Of a stretch of DNA of 64,000 nt, positions 24,531 through 31,840 are shown piece by piece. Source of the DNA: Bacillota bacterium (GTDB lineage: Bacteria; Bacillota; UBA4882; UBA8346). The stretch covers positions 62,001-126,000 of the forward strand of contig JAEYGI010000051.1 in assembly GCA_023402395.1 (NCBI GenBank). The letters run 5' to 3'. A model generated the notes under the pieces. It worked only from the letters and a program-made list of their open reading frames with translations, was not told where the DNA came from and did no database searches. Position 1 is the stretch's first letter. Each line of letters starts with the position of its first letter. A program made the translations under genes and the position numbers.

Positions 24531-26114
24531 ATGGTACCCAGGATTCGAACCGCCGAAGACGAGATCGTCGGCTTTATTGATATCGGCACCAATTCGATCC
24601 GGCTGTTATTGGTGCGGAGCATTCCGTTCCATTCGCACCGGGTTCTGACCCAGCAGAAAGAGACCGTCCGGTTGGGCGAAGGCGAATTTTTGGAGCAGCG
24701 GCTTCAGCCCGAAGCCATGCAGCGGGCGGTACTGGTCTGCCGGAAATTCACCGAACTGGCCCAATCCTATGGGGCGGACCGGCTGGTCGCCGTGGCGACC
24801 TCGGCGACCCGGGAAGCCCTCAATCAGGAGGAGTTTCTCATCCTGCTCAAGCAGGAGGCCGGTTTGGAAGTTCAAGTGATCTCCGGCCGGGAAGAGGCGC
24901 GCCTGATTTATCTGGGGGTATCCAGCGGCGTCAATATCGGAAAAACACCAGCCTTTTTCATCGATATCGGCGGCGGCAGTACGGAGGTGATCGTCGGCGA
25001 CCAGCGGCAATATCTTTACTTGGATTCCCTGAAATTAGGCGCGATCCGGCTTACCAGCCTTTTTCTCGCCGATGAGCAGGGCCCCATCTCCCCCGCGCTT
25101 TACGGCCTGCTTCAAAAACACGTCCGGCACGTGGCGATCCGGGCCGTGCAGCGCATCAAAGAAATCCCGCTGGAGCTGGCCTTCGGGAGTTCAGGAACCA
25201 TCGAGAACCTGGCCGAGATCACGGTCCGCCACTTTTTCAGGCGGAAAATGCAAAAAGACGACATCATTACTTACGATCAATTAAAGCAAATCATCCAGAT
25301 GCTCTGCGGCCTGTCTCTGGAGGAACGGCGGAAAGTGGAAGGCATCAATCCGGAGCGGGCCGATATCATTATCGGCGGCGCGGCGATTCTCGATACGTTT
25401 ATGGCGGAGTTGGGGATCCCCGCGATCGCTGTCAGCGACCGCGGCCTCCGGGACGGATTGCTCATTGACAATCTGGCGCGGAACAATGCTGCGCTTGATC
25501 ATGCCGAAGAACTGCCCCTGCGCGAACACAGCGTGTTGCAGCTCGGCCGGGCTTGCGGGTTTGACGAGTTTCACGCCAACCGTGTCGCCCAACTCGCGCT
25601 GGAGCTGTTCGACAGCGCGGCCGCCGCCGGGCTGCATCCCTTCGGCGATACCGAACGGGAACTACTGGAGTACGCGGCGGTGCTTCACGATATCGGCGCC
25701 TTTTTGTCCTATAGCAATCATCAGGCCCATACCTATTATCTGATTCGTAACGCCGACTTACTCGGGTTCAATCAGGAGGAGATCGCGATCATCGCCGCCA
25801 CTGCCTTTTTCCACCGAAGAACCTTTCCCCGGAAGAAGCATCCCGAGTTCGCCGGCCTCGATAAGGAAGCCCAGAAAAAAGTGGAGGCCCTCAGTGTCCT
25901 GTTGCGGATCGCCGAGAGCCTGGACCGGAGCCATACCGGCATCGTCAGCCGGGCCTGGTTCGAACCGGCGGAAGGCGATGCCATTCCGCTCAGGATCGAT
26001 GCGATCCGCGACTGCCAGCTCGAACTCTGGGGATTGAAGCATCATGAGAAAGCGGTCAAAGAGGCCTTTGGAAAACGGCTGAAGATCGAGGTTTCATTGC
26101 AACCCGAGCCCTGA
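24531..26114 (+). CDS. ppx: Exopolyphosphatase / guanosine pentaphosphatase with HD-type C-terminal domain
   Basis: 527 aa, the two-domain long form. The actin-like ASKHA part has FIDIGTNSIRLLLV, the P-loop-like SATREALNQEEF, EEARLIYLGVSSG and FIDIGGGSTEVIVG. The C-terminal domain is HD-like (YAAVLHDIGAFLSYSNHQAHTYYLIRNA). It removes terminal phosphate from polyphosphate and, in some members, from pppGpp. Its location after ppk gives a synthesis/degradation pair. Confidence 0.95.
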   Translation: MVPRIRTAEDEIVGFIDIGTNSIRLLLVRSIPFHSHRVLTQQKETVRLGEGEFLEQRLQPEAMQRAVLVCRKFTELAQSYGADRLVAVATSATREALNQEEFLILLKQEAGLEVQVISGREEARLIYLGVSSGVNIGKTPAFFIDIGGGSTEVIVGDQRQYLYLDSLKLGAIRLTSLFLADEQGPISPALYGLLQKHVRHVAIRAVQRIKEIPLELAFGSSGTIENLAEITVRHFFRRKMQKDDIITYDQLKQIIQMLCGLSLEERRKVEGINPERADIIIGGAAILDTFMAELGIPAIAVSDRGLRDGLLIDNLARNNAALDHAEELPLREHSVLQLGRACGFDEFHANRVAQLALELFDSAAAAGLHPFGDTERELLEYAAVLHDIGAFLSYSNHQAHTYYLIRNADLLGFNQEEIAIIAATAFFHRRTFPRKKHPEFAGLDKEAQKKVEALSVLLRIAESLDRSHTGIVSRAWFEPAEGDAIPLRIDAIRDCQLELWGLKHHEKAVKEAFGKRLKIEVSLQPEP

Positions 26115-26125
26115 CCCGGCCGGCC

Positions 26126-26428
26126 TCAAACCGCCATGGCCGTCCGCCCTTCATTGATGGCTTCCAAGGCGTTGCCGAGGCATTGCTTGACTGTGTCCGC
26201 GCCCTGGCAGGACAGGGCCGCCGAGGTCCAGACCAGCCCGATTTCACTGGCCTTTTGGACTTCGATGAAGGCCATGTATTTGAAGGAATGAGCGCTGTAA
26301 ATGTTTTGGAACGCGGTGACCTTGTAGACCTTGCCCTCGATGGTCCGCACCATCTGGACGCTTTCCCCGTGGCTCCAGATCTCAGTGATGTTGCTCAACA
26401 ACGAATTGCTGGAAACGGTCAATTTCAT
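26126..26428 (-). CDS. Small protein of unknown function, possibly Pho-controlled
   Basis: 100 aa, mixed alpha/beta in appearance, with one Cys near the C-terminus in AALSCQGADTVKQCL and a second soon after. GAGGGG lies upstream of the ATG. I do not recognise the family. It faces ppx tail-to-tail. A set of four 11-bp-phased hexamers lies about 85 bp upstream of the start, so it may belong to the phosphate regulon. Confidence 0.65.
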   Translation of the reverse strand: MKLTVSSNSLLSNITEIWSHGESVQMVRTIEGKVYKVTAFQNIYSAHSFKYMAFIEVQKASEIGLVWTSAALSCQGADTVKQCLGNALEAINEGRTAMAV

Positions 26429-26510
26429 GGCGATACCCCTCTTAACCTAGTTTTTAATCCAATAGCATCCTTAATTTTTACTTTCGCGATCCGTTCGTTG
26501 AATCCTACGG

Positions 26511-26549
26511 TTTAAACCAAGCTTAATCTGTATTTAATTTGGTCTTATT
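26511..26549. promoter_or_regulatory. Pho-box-like array of four hexamers
   Basis: TTTAAA-N5-CTTAAT-N5-TTTAAT-N5-CTTATT on the plus strand, all in exact 11-bp phase. The only gene reading away from it is the 100-aa protein on the minus strand. The CTTAAT polarity is opposite to that at pstC, so its target is uncertain. Confidence 0.5.
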
Positions 26550-26682
26550 AAAAGCGTTGTGATAAACTCGGCCCAAGGCCGGGTTGTACACCAAAGCTCA
26601 GAGAAGCAAGTGATAAAGTCGTCTTTTTAATGCTTTCCACAAGACTATCGTCGATCATTTGACTTTATCAGATGGCTTTTAA
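26548..26682. repeat. Palindromic GATAAA/TTTATC repeat element, copy 2
   Basis: Same architecture as at 18599: TTAAAAGCGTTGTGATAAA and a matching right end TTTATCAGATGGCTTTTAA, a CGGCCCAAGGCCG hairpin, the string ACACCAAAGCTCAGA and an inner GATAAAGTC/GACTTTATC pair. The right end includes the stop codon of the permease gene, so in that direction it may also act as a terminator-like structure. Confidence 0.75.
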
Positions 26683-27905
26683 AGATTCCGGGCTACGTCG
26701 AAGCGGTAGGCCACCGCCGCCGGGACCATGCTGGCCAGCAAGCCGAAGCCGCTCACTCCCAGCGCCAGATAAAGTTCCTTCCAGGAACCGGCCAACATAA
26801 TGGTGATCGCGGTCTTCTGCTGCAACAGGGTTGCCAGCGACCAAAACAGGCCGTGTCCGATCAGCAGGCCGCCAGCCAAACCCACGATAATGATGACTGC
26901 ACCTTCCAGCAGAATGATCCCGGAGATGTCACCGGAATTGGCCCCGATCGCCCGGAGAATCGCCAATTCCCGGGTCCGGCCGTTGGCCGACAGGTAAAGC
27001 GTCAAGGCGACCGTAAAGAAAGTCATGGCGATGACCAAATAGGCGATGATTTGCAGCACTTGCTCGCCCTGGCCCATCATCGCGAAGAACTGCACGATCA
27101 CCTGGGCCGGGAAAACCAGCTGTGCCCGCGATTCGCTCTGAAACTGCTGGTATAACCGCATCGCTTCCCCATAGCCCCGCGGTTTAACGAGAATCGCGGT
27201 GACGCCGTGTTCATGATCGTGTTCAGCCGCTTCCTCGCGCTTGAAACTTCCGGACTTCTCCCCGTGATGCTCGTGAATCTCCCAAATGCTCTCCAGCGAC
27301 GCCAAAATGGCCTGATCATACGGTCCGCCCAGCGGTTTCAAGATTCCCACGACCCGGTACCGGTTTTGGTCATGCGTTTCACCCTGCTCATATTCGGTTA
27401 ACCCATGAACCGAAGCGAAGGTATCCCCCAATCGAAGCCGCAAGTCCCGGGCGGCTTTGGCTCCGATCACCGCCTCGAACGGCTGGTTAAACGCCCTTCC
27501 TTCCTTTATTTGAAGCCAGGACGGCCGTCCCGGCGCGATCCGCTGTTCGAAGATGGCTTCCGAGGCGCCAACAATCCGGTAGCCCCGGTAATTATCGCCG
27601 AATCCGACCGGAACGGCCGCTGCCACTCCCGGTTTGGCCGCAATCTCCTCCACCAGGTCATGGTCGATATTACCGATGGGGGCATCCTGAAGGAAAACTG
27701 TATTCAGCACCAGTTGAATCGGACTGCCCTTGGCTCCGACAATCAAATCAAAGGGTTCGGTGGCTCGGGTCAGCCCCTGCTGAATTCCTTCGGCCAGCAG
27801 CATCAGGGTCACGGTCAATGCCACCGCCAACGCCACCACCGCCGTTGTGATCAGGCTTTGCAACGGTTTAGCCAGTAAATTACGCCACACTATCCGCAGC
27901 CGCAT
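26679..27905 (-). CDS. FtsX-type ABC transporter permease with His-rich loop
   Basis: 408 aa with the MacB/LolC/FtsX layout: one N-terminal helix (about 17-38), a large extracytoplasmic domain (about 40-280), and three C-terminal helices (about 283-400) with GRTRELAILRAIGAN. Between about residues 205 and 235 there is a His-rich stretch (HEHHGEK and HDHEHG), which looks like a metal-binding loop. GGAGGTG precedes the ATG, and the 5' end overlaps the ATPase gene by 26 bp. With the ATPase it probably forms a mechanotransmission-type ABC system. The His loop hints at zinc or another metal. Confidence 0.88.
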   Translation of the reverse strand: MRLRIVWRNLLAKPLQSLITTAVVALAVALTVTLMLLAEGIQQGLTRATEPFDLIVGAKGSPIQLVLNTVFLQDAPIGNIDHDLVEEIAAKPGVAAAVPVGFGDNYRGYRIVGASEAIFEQRIAPGRPSWLQIKEGRAFNQPFEAVIGAKAARDLRLRLGDTFASVHGLTEYEQGETHDQNRYRVVGILKPLGGPYDQAILASLESIWEIHEHHGEKSGSFKREEAAEHDHEHGVTAILVKPRGYGEAMRLYQQFQSESRAQLVFPAQVIVQFFAMMGQGEQVLQIIAYLVIAMTFFTVALTLYLSANGRTRELAILRAIGANSGDISGIILLEGAVIIIVGLAGGLLIGHGLFWSLATLLQQKTAITIMLAGSWKELYLALGVSGFGLLASMVPAAVAYRFDVARNL

Positions 27906-28578
27906 CGGGTTTCACCTCCATCCGACTCTCCAATTCGATCCGGCGGGAGAAATGCTCCATGACCGCCGGATCGTGGGTGGCCAGGATTAAGACGCTCTCC
28001 TGCTCCCGGCAGAGCCGGAGCAACAGGGAAAGGACGCTGTGGCCGGTTTCCCGATCCAGACTGGCGGTGGGTTCATCGGCCAAAATAACGGCGGGGCGGT
28101 TGGCCAGCGCCCGCGCCACGGCCACCCGTTGCTGCTCGCCGACGCTCATTTGCTGCGGCCGATGGCTCAAGCGGCCGGCCAAACCCACCGACTCCAGCAG
28201 TTCTACTGCCCGTTGCCGGGCCGGCTTTTCCGGAACGGCCCGGGCAAATGCCAGCGCCGCCAGCACGTTTTCCAAAGCGCTCAGATTGGGCAGCAGATTC
28301 AGGCTTTGAAACACGTAGCCTACCTGACTGGCCCGCCAGACGTCCCGCTCCTTCTCCCGCAACCCATCAACACGCCGCCCATCCACAAAAATGCTGCCGG
28401 CGGTCGGAGTCAGCAGCCCGGCGATTAAATGCAATAAGGTGGTTTTGCCGGACCCGCTCGGTCCGACCAGGGCCGCCTGCTCGCCCCGGCCCAATTGCAA
28501 ACCCTCCAGATGCAAAGCCGTAATGATCCCCCCGTCCGGGTTCCGGTACTGCTTCAGCAAATCATGAATCTCCAACAT
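27880..28578 (-). CDS. LolD/MacB-type ABC transporter ATPase
   Basis: 232 aa from the ATG at 28578 with AGGGAG 8 bp upstream; a GTG three codons earlier is also in frame. Walker A is GPSGSGKTT, the signature is MSVGEQQRVAVARAL (normally LSGGQ), Walker B is VILADEPTASLD, and the H-loop is ATHDP. It overlaps the permease gene. The pair resembles two-gene exporters of the LolCD/MacB class rather than importers. Confidence 0.93.
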   Translation of the reverse strand: MLEIHDLLKQYRNPDGGIITALHLEGLQLGRGEQAALVGPSGSGKTTLLHLIAGLLTPTAGSIFVDGRRVDGLREKERDVWRASQVGYVFQSLNLLPNLSALENVLAALAFARAVPEKPARQRAVELLESVGLAGRLSHRPQQMSVGEQQRVAVARALANRPAVILADEPTASLDRETGHSVLSLLLRLCREQESVLILATHDPAVMEHFSRRIELESRMEVKPDAAADSVA

Positions 28579-28721
28579 CAGGACCACTCCCTGCGATTAA
28601 AATCCGTGGATCACGTATGCTTGGGATAAATTATCCAATTCCTATAGCAACAAGCAATAAATCTCGCATAAACCATTTGCTAACTGTCCGGCGCTTCCGC
28701 TTTCACAGCGCCGGGATGAGT

Positions 28722-28891
28722 TTTGCCGGATTAGTTGAGCTTACAGTTTAGCATTCGCGTCGTCAAAAGCGAGGAGTTCTAGGCGCGACCGAAGGAGGAC
28801 CGGAACCGTACTCAATGTACGGTGAGGACCGGACTGACCGAGCAACGACGAAATCCGACGCTTTTCACGGCGCATCAACCAATCCGGCAAA
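28722..28891. repeat. 170-bp structured intergenic element
   Basis: Outer arms TTTGCCGGATTAGTTGA (28722-28738) and its complement at 28875-28891 match at 16 of 17 positions. A second pair (28757-28771 with 28859-28873) lies inside. A central hairpin CCGTAC/GTACGG is flanked by GAGGACCGG and GAGGACCGGAC. This style of element, with accGTACtcaatGTACggtgaggaccgg, resembles repetitive extragenic sequences that I associate with clostridial genomes. It fills most of the 372-bp gap between the ATPase gene and the next gene. Confidence 0.75.
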
Positions 28892-28950
28892 TCTCTTGAT
28901 GTTCACTTTCATTGATTTTTCTTACTGGACTATCTTAATAATCAGCAAAA

Positions 28951-29493
28951 TCAATTCGCCCGTTCCAGGGTATCGGCGTCGATCCGCACCAGACTGACAA
29001 AACCGGTTTCCGGATCAATGTGGCTGCCGACCTCCAGCCGCCCCTCAACCCGGATCGGACGATCGTAGGGCAGCGCGGTGACCGGTTTCCGCAGCCGAAC
29101 CACCACGATATCGTTGGGCCAATCGGAATCGGTCGAGCAAAAAGGGCAGATCGCCATCGGCACCTTGGTCAGCACGAAAAAGGAGAGAGTCGGCTTGAGC
29201 GGCGGCGCCATGAACCCGATCATCCCGACCCGGCTGCCGTTCAACTGCTTCAGCTTGGGCGAAAACTCGATGCCCAGCGACGAGGCGCCGCTGTAAAGCT
29301 CGGAAAACTCAAGCCCAACCGCTGCTTCCCTCCCCCGGCCCGCGCCCGGCGCGGCGGCCTGAACCGGAGAGCCAAGCAAAAGAGACGGTCCCGCCATCGG
29401 AACCGTCCCTTCCACTCTCCGGTCCCATGCCGCGAGCGCCGGAATCAACCACAATCCGCAACAGATCGCGACCGCGCGCATGGTTCGCTTCAT
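28951..29493 (-). CDS. Exported protein resembling DUF3299, cotranscribed with alkaline phosphatase
   Basis: 180 aa from the second ATG (GGAGG nine bases upstream). Signal sequence: KRTMRAVAICCGLWLIPALAA. The conserved-looking C-terminal half contains GMIGFMAPPLKPTLSFFVL, AICPFCSTDSDWPNDIVVV and RPIRVEGRLEVGSHIDPETGFVSLVRI. That pattern (a CxxC-like centre and OB-like strands) recalls DUF3299 proteins found beside LolCD-type ABC transporters, some under zinc control. The gene starts 16 bp after phoA and is followed by that ABC pair. A metal-related role is an inference. Confidence 0.65.
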   Translation of the reverse strand: MKRTMRAVAICCGLWLIPALAAWDRRVEGTVPMAGPSLLLGSPVQAAAPGAGRGREAAVGLEFSELYSGASSLGIEFSPKLKQLNGSRVGMIGFMAPPLKPTLSFFVLTKVPMAICPFCSTDSDWPNDIVVVRLRKPVTALPYDRPIRVEGRLEVGSHIDPETGFVSLVRIDADTLERAN

Positions 29494-29509
29494 CTTCATC
29501 TTCCTCCCG

Positions 29510-31312
29510 TTATTTCACCGCGTCCAGGCCCAGGGAACGCACCATGCCGTAGAACACTTCGGTATTGTCCATGACGCCGCGGAAATATTCGGCGCCGGGG
29601 CCGTCGGCGGTCAGGGGCACGTCATCGGCGGTGTGGACTTCCTGGGTTTCGCTATACGGAATATTGCCGTTGTACTGATCGCTGCCGGCATCCTTTTTCG
29701 GATTGGCGATGGTCTTGCCGTCGGCCGCAATCGCCGGGGCGATCGGCTGCGGGTTAAACTTGTAGTCTTCGTTATAATCGGGATGATTGGCGTAATGGAT
29801 GGCCAGGGTCACTTCCGGCGCCGGATCGTCGGGGAAGCCGTCCCCGTTTTTATCCTTAAAGGTCGGGAATCCGGCGGCGGCATAAGTCCGCACCGCCTGG
29901 CGGCCGGTTTTGCCGTCCAACTCGTGGTAGGTGCCGGTGATGCTGGCGCTGTGGGCATGGTCGGCGACCACGATGATCAGGGTATCCTGGTTCTTCTTGG
30001 CGAATTCTTTAGCGATTCCGATCGATTTGTCCATCTCGATCGTATCATAGGTGGCCCGTTCCCAGTCCACCGTATGCAATTGCTTGTCGATGCTGGCGCC
30101 CTCCACCATTAGGAAGAAACCGTTGGGGTTCTTGCTTAGGGTGTTAATGGCCAGCTTGGTCAGATCCATCAGGGTCGGCTGGTCGGTAAAGCTGCCGAGC
30201 ACGGCGGGGTTTTTGGTTACCTCGCGATCGATATAGACGTTCAAGTTATCCAGTTGGAACAGGCCCAATACTTTGGACGGGTTTTGCAACTTGTTCAGCT
30301 CGGTTTTATTGCCGGCAAACGCATAGCCCTGGCTTTTGAACTCTTCCACCAGGTTCCGCTCGTCGGTCCGTTTCGAGCCGGGAACGCTCTTCGGCAGGAA
30401 GTGCTGGGAACCGCCGCCCAGGATCACGTCGGGCCGGTGTTCCGGATCGAGCATGGAAGCGGCGATGGCATTCTGCTCGGAGCGGCGGCGGGTATGGGCC
30501 ACCATCGCGGCCGGCGTGGCATCGGTGATATTGGCGGTCGAGACAATGCCGGTGGACATGCCGCGAACCCGTTTCGCCATTTCGATAATGTTCTCGACTT
30601 TGGGGTCGTCCATCGGATCGGCGGTGGCGTTCTCATAAACACCCATGGCATTGACCACGCTCTTATGGCCGGTGGCATAGGCCGACGCGCTGTTGGCGGA
30701 GTCGGTCACCAGCGAATCATAGCCGGAGGTGGTGATCAAGGCCAGGTTCGACATATTTTCCATTTCCAGCAGACCCTTATATTTCCCCTCGGTAATCCCT
30801 TTCGACAGGATCCGGGCCATCTGCCGGGCCTGGAGGCTCATGCCGTCCCCGACGAAGAGGATCACGTTTTTGGCCTGTTTCGGGGCTTTGTCGGCGACCA
30901 CATTGTATTTCAGCTCGCGGGACGCCGCGCCCTGTGCCGTTAGGACGTTGACAATGATGTTCACCGGCTCGGCTTTGGCGAACGCCACTTGATTAATGCG
31001 GTAGCTGCTGACACCCGGATCCAGCTTGACCACGGGCGCTTTCCCGAAAAATTTCTCAGCCGGGGTCCCGTTCAATAAGACTTGAATGTTTTTGACGGTT
31101 CCGAGCTCTTTGGCTTCCACTTCAAAGTCAAACTTCTGCCCGGCCCAGAATTTGGCCTGATTGATGGGGAGTACGTTAATGGAATGACTGGTGAAATTGG
31201 GAAGGGTGGCCGCCGCAGCCGGACCCGCCGCCAGGACGGTCAGGCCGATCAGGCCGGCAACCAGCGTCAGCGCGACGCGGAGTTTCAAACTGCCAAACAA
31301 CCTGTGACTCAA
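29510..31312 (-). CDS. phoA: Alkaline phosphatase, secreted, PhoA/PhoB type
   Basis: 600 aa from a TTG at 31312, 8 bp after AGGAGG; a GTG three codons upstream directly abuts the ribosome site. A signal peptide ending AAAA is followed by an Ig-like N-terminal domain of about 110 residues. The catalytic part has ILFVGDGMS, the nucleophile Ser in TDSANSASAYATGHK, HTRRRSEQNA, VEGASIDKQLH and VVADHAHS for the zinc and magnesium sites. A DKNGDGFPDD segment looks like a calcium loop. It is longer than the E. coli enzyme because of the N-terminal domain and a C-terminal insert. A Pho box lies upstream. Confidence 0.94.
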   Translation of the reverse strand: MSHRLFGSLKLRVALTLVAGLIGLTVLAAGPAAAATLPNFTSHSINVLPINQAKFWAGQKFDFEVEAKELGTVKNIQVLLNGTPAEKFFGKAPVVKLDPGVSSYRINQVAFAKAEPVNIIVNVLTAQGAASRELKYNVVADKAPKQAKNVILFVGDGMSLQARQMARILSKGITEGKYKGLLEMENMSNLALITTSGYDSLVTDSANSASAYATGHKSVVNAMGVYENATADPMDDPKVENIIEMAKRVRGMSTGIVSTANITDATPAAMVAHTRRRSEQNAIAASMLDPEHRPDVILGGGSQHFLPKSVPGSKRTDERNLVEEFKSQGYAFAGNKTELNKLQNPSKVLGLFQLDNLNVYIDREVTKNPAVLGSFTDQPTLMDLTKLAINTLSKNPNGFFLMVEGASIDKQLHTVDWERATYDTIEMDKSIGIAKEFAKKNQDTLIIVVADHAHSASITGTYHELDGKTGRQAVRTYAAAGFPTFKDKNGDGFPDDPAPEVTLAIHYANHPDYNEDYKFNPQPIAPAIAADGKTIANPKKDAGSDQYNGNIPYSETQEVHTADDVPLTADGPGAEYFRGVMDNTEVFYGMVRSLGLDAVK

Positions 31313-31378
31313 ACCAAGCACCTCCTAAAATTAATGCCGAAATCTAGCTTCATGTTATAAATCCAAGATCAAGGGGAG

Positions 31379-31417
31379 ATTAAATCGTTTTTAATCCGCC
31401 GCTAAATTTAGGCTAAT
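31379..31417 (-). promoter_or_regulatory. Probable Pho box of the alkaline phosphatase gene
   Basis: On the minus strand ATTAGC-N5-TTTAGC-N5-ATTAAA-N5-TTTAAT, four hexamers in exact 11-bp phase, about 70-105 bp upstream of the start. TTTAGC also occurs in the PAP2 box. This is the longest Pho-like array in the window in front of a classical Pho target. Confidence 0.65.
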
Positions 31418-31543
31418 CTTAGTGAAGCGCGCTCTCAGGCCGGACGGCCCGGAGCGGCGGACGGCCCGCGACGCTCGTTGTCATCGCCGCTTCCATCACT
31501 CGGCGACCCGGTTCACTTGCGCAAAAATCCCGGGGAGCGGCTC

Positions 31544-31816
31544 CCATTCTTCATTCAGTAATTAAATGTGGATATTCAGTTACTGAATCATTTCATGCGG
31601 TAAAAGAATGTGGATATTCAGTAACTAAATGTGGATATCCTGTTAATAAATGACCTGGGGGAATCATTCCCAATCCACATTCGGTAACTGAATGTGGATA
31701 TTTTGTTAGTAAATGTGGATATTTAGTTGCTGAATGTGGATATTCAGTAACTAAATCATTTCATGGAGTAAAAGAATGTGGATATTTTGTTACTGATTGT
31801 GGATAACTCGTTTCAG
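31544..31816. repeat. 21-bp tandem array 2 (13 units)
   Basis: Thirteen units of exactly 21 bp, consensus AATGTGGATATTCAGTAACTA. Units at 31586 and 31754 share a divergent form (AATCATTTCATG...GTAAAAG, 19 of 21 identical), so a four-unit block (31565-31648) recurs at 31733-31816. The unit at 31670 carries AATCCACATT, the complement of the core. Stop codons occur in most frames, so it is not coding. It fills the gap between the exporter stop and the alkaline phosphatase promoter. Confidence 0.9.
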
Positions 31817-31840
31817 TGAATCAAACATACCTATCCCGTT

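Noticed and set aside
24535..24552. tRNA-like T-loop GGATTCGAACC (minus strand GGTTCGAATCC)
   Set aside because: The flanking bases do not form the five-pair T stem and no acceptor, D or anticodon arm is found. It is the start of the ppx coding sequence.
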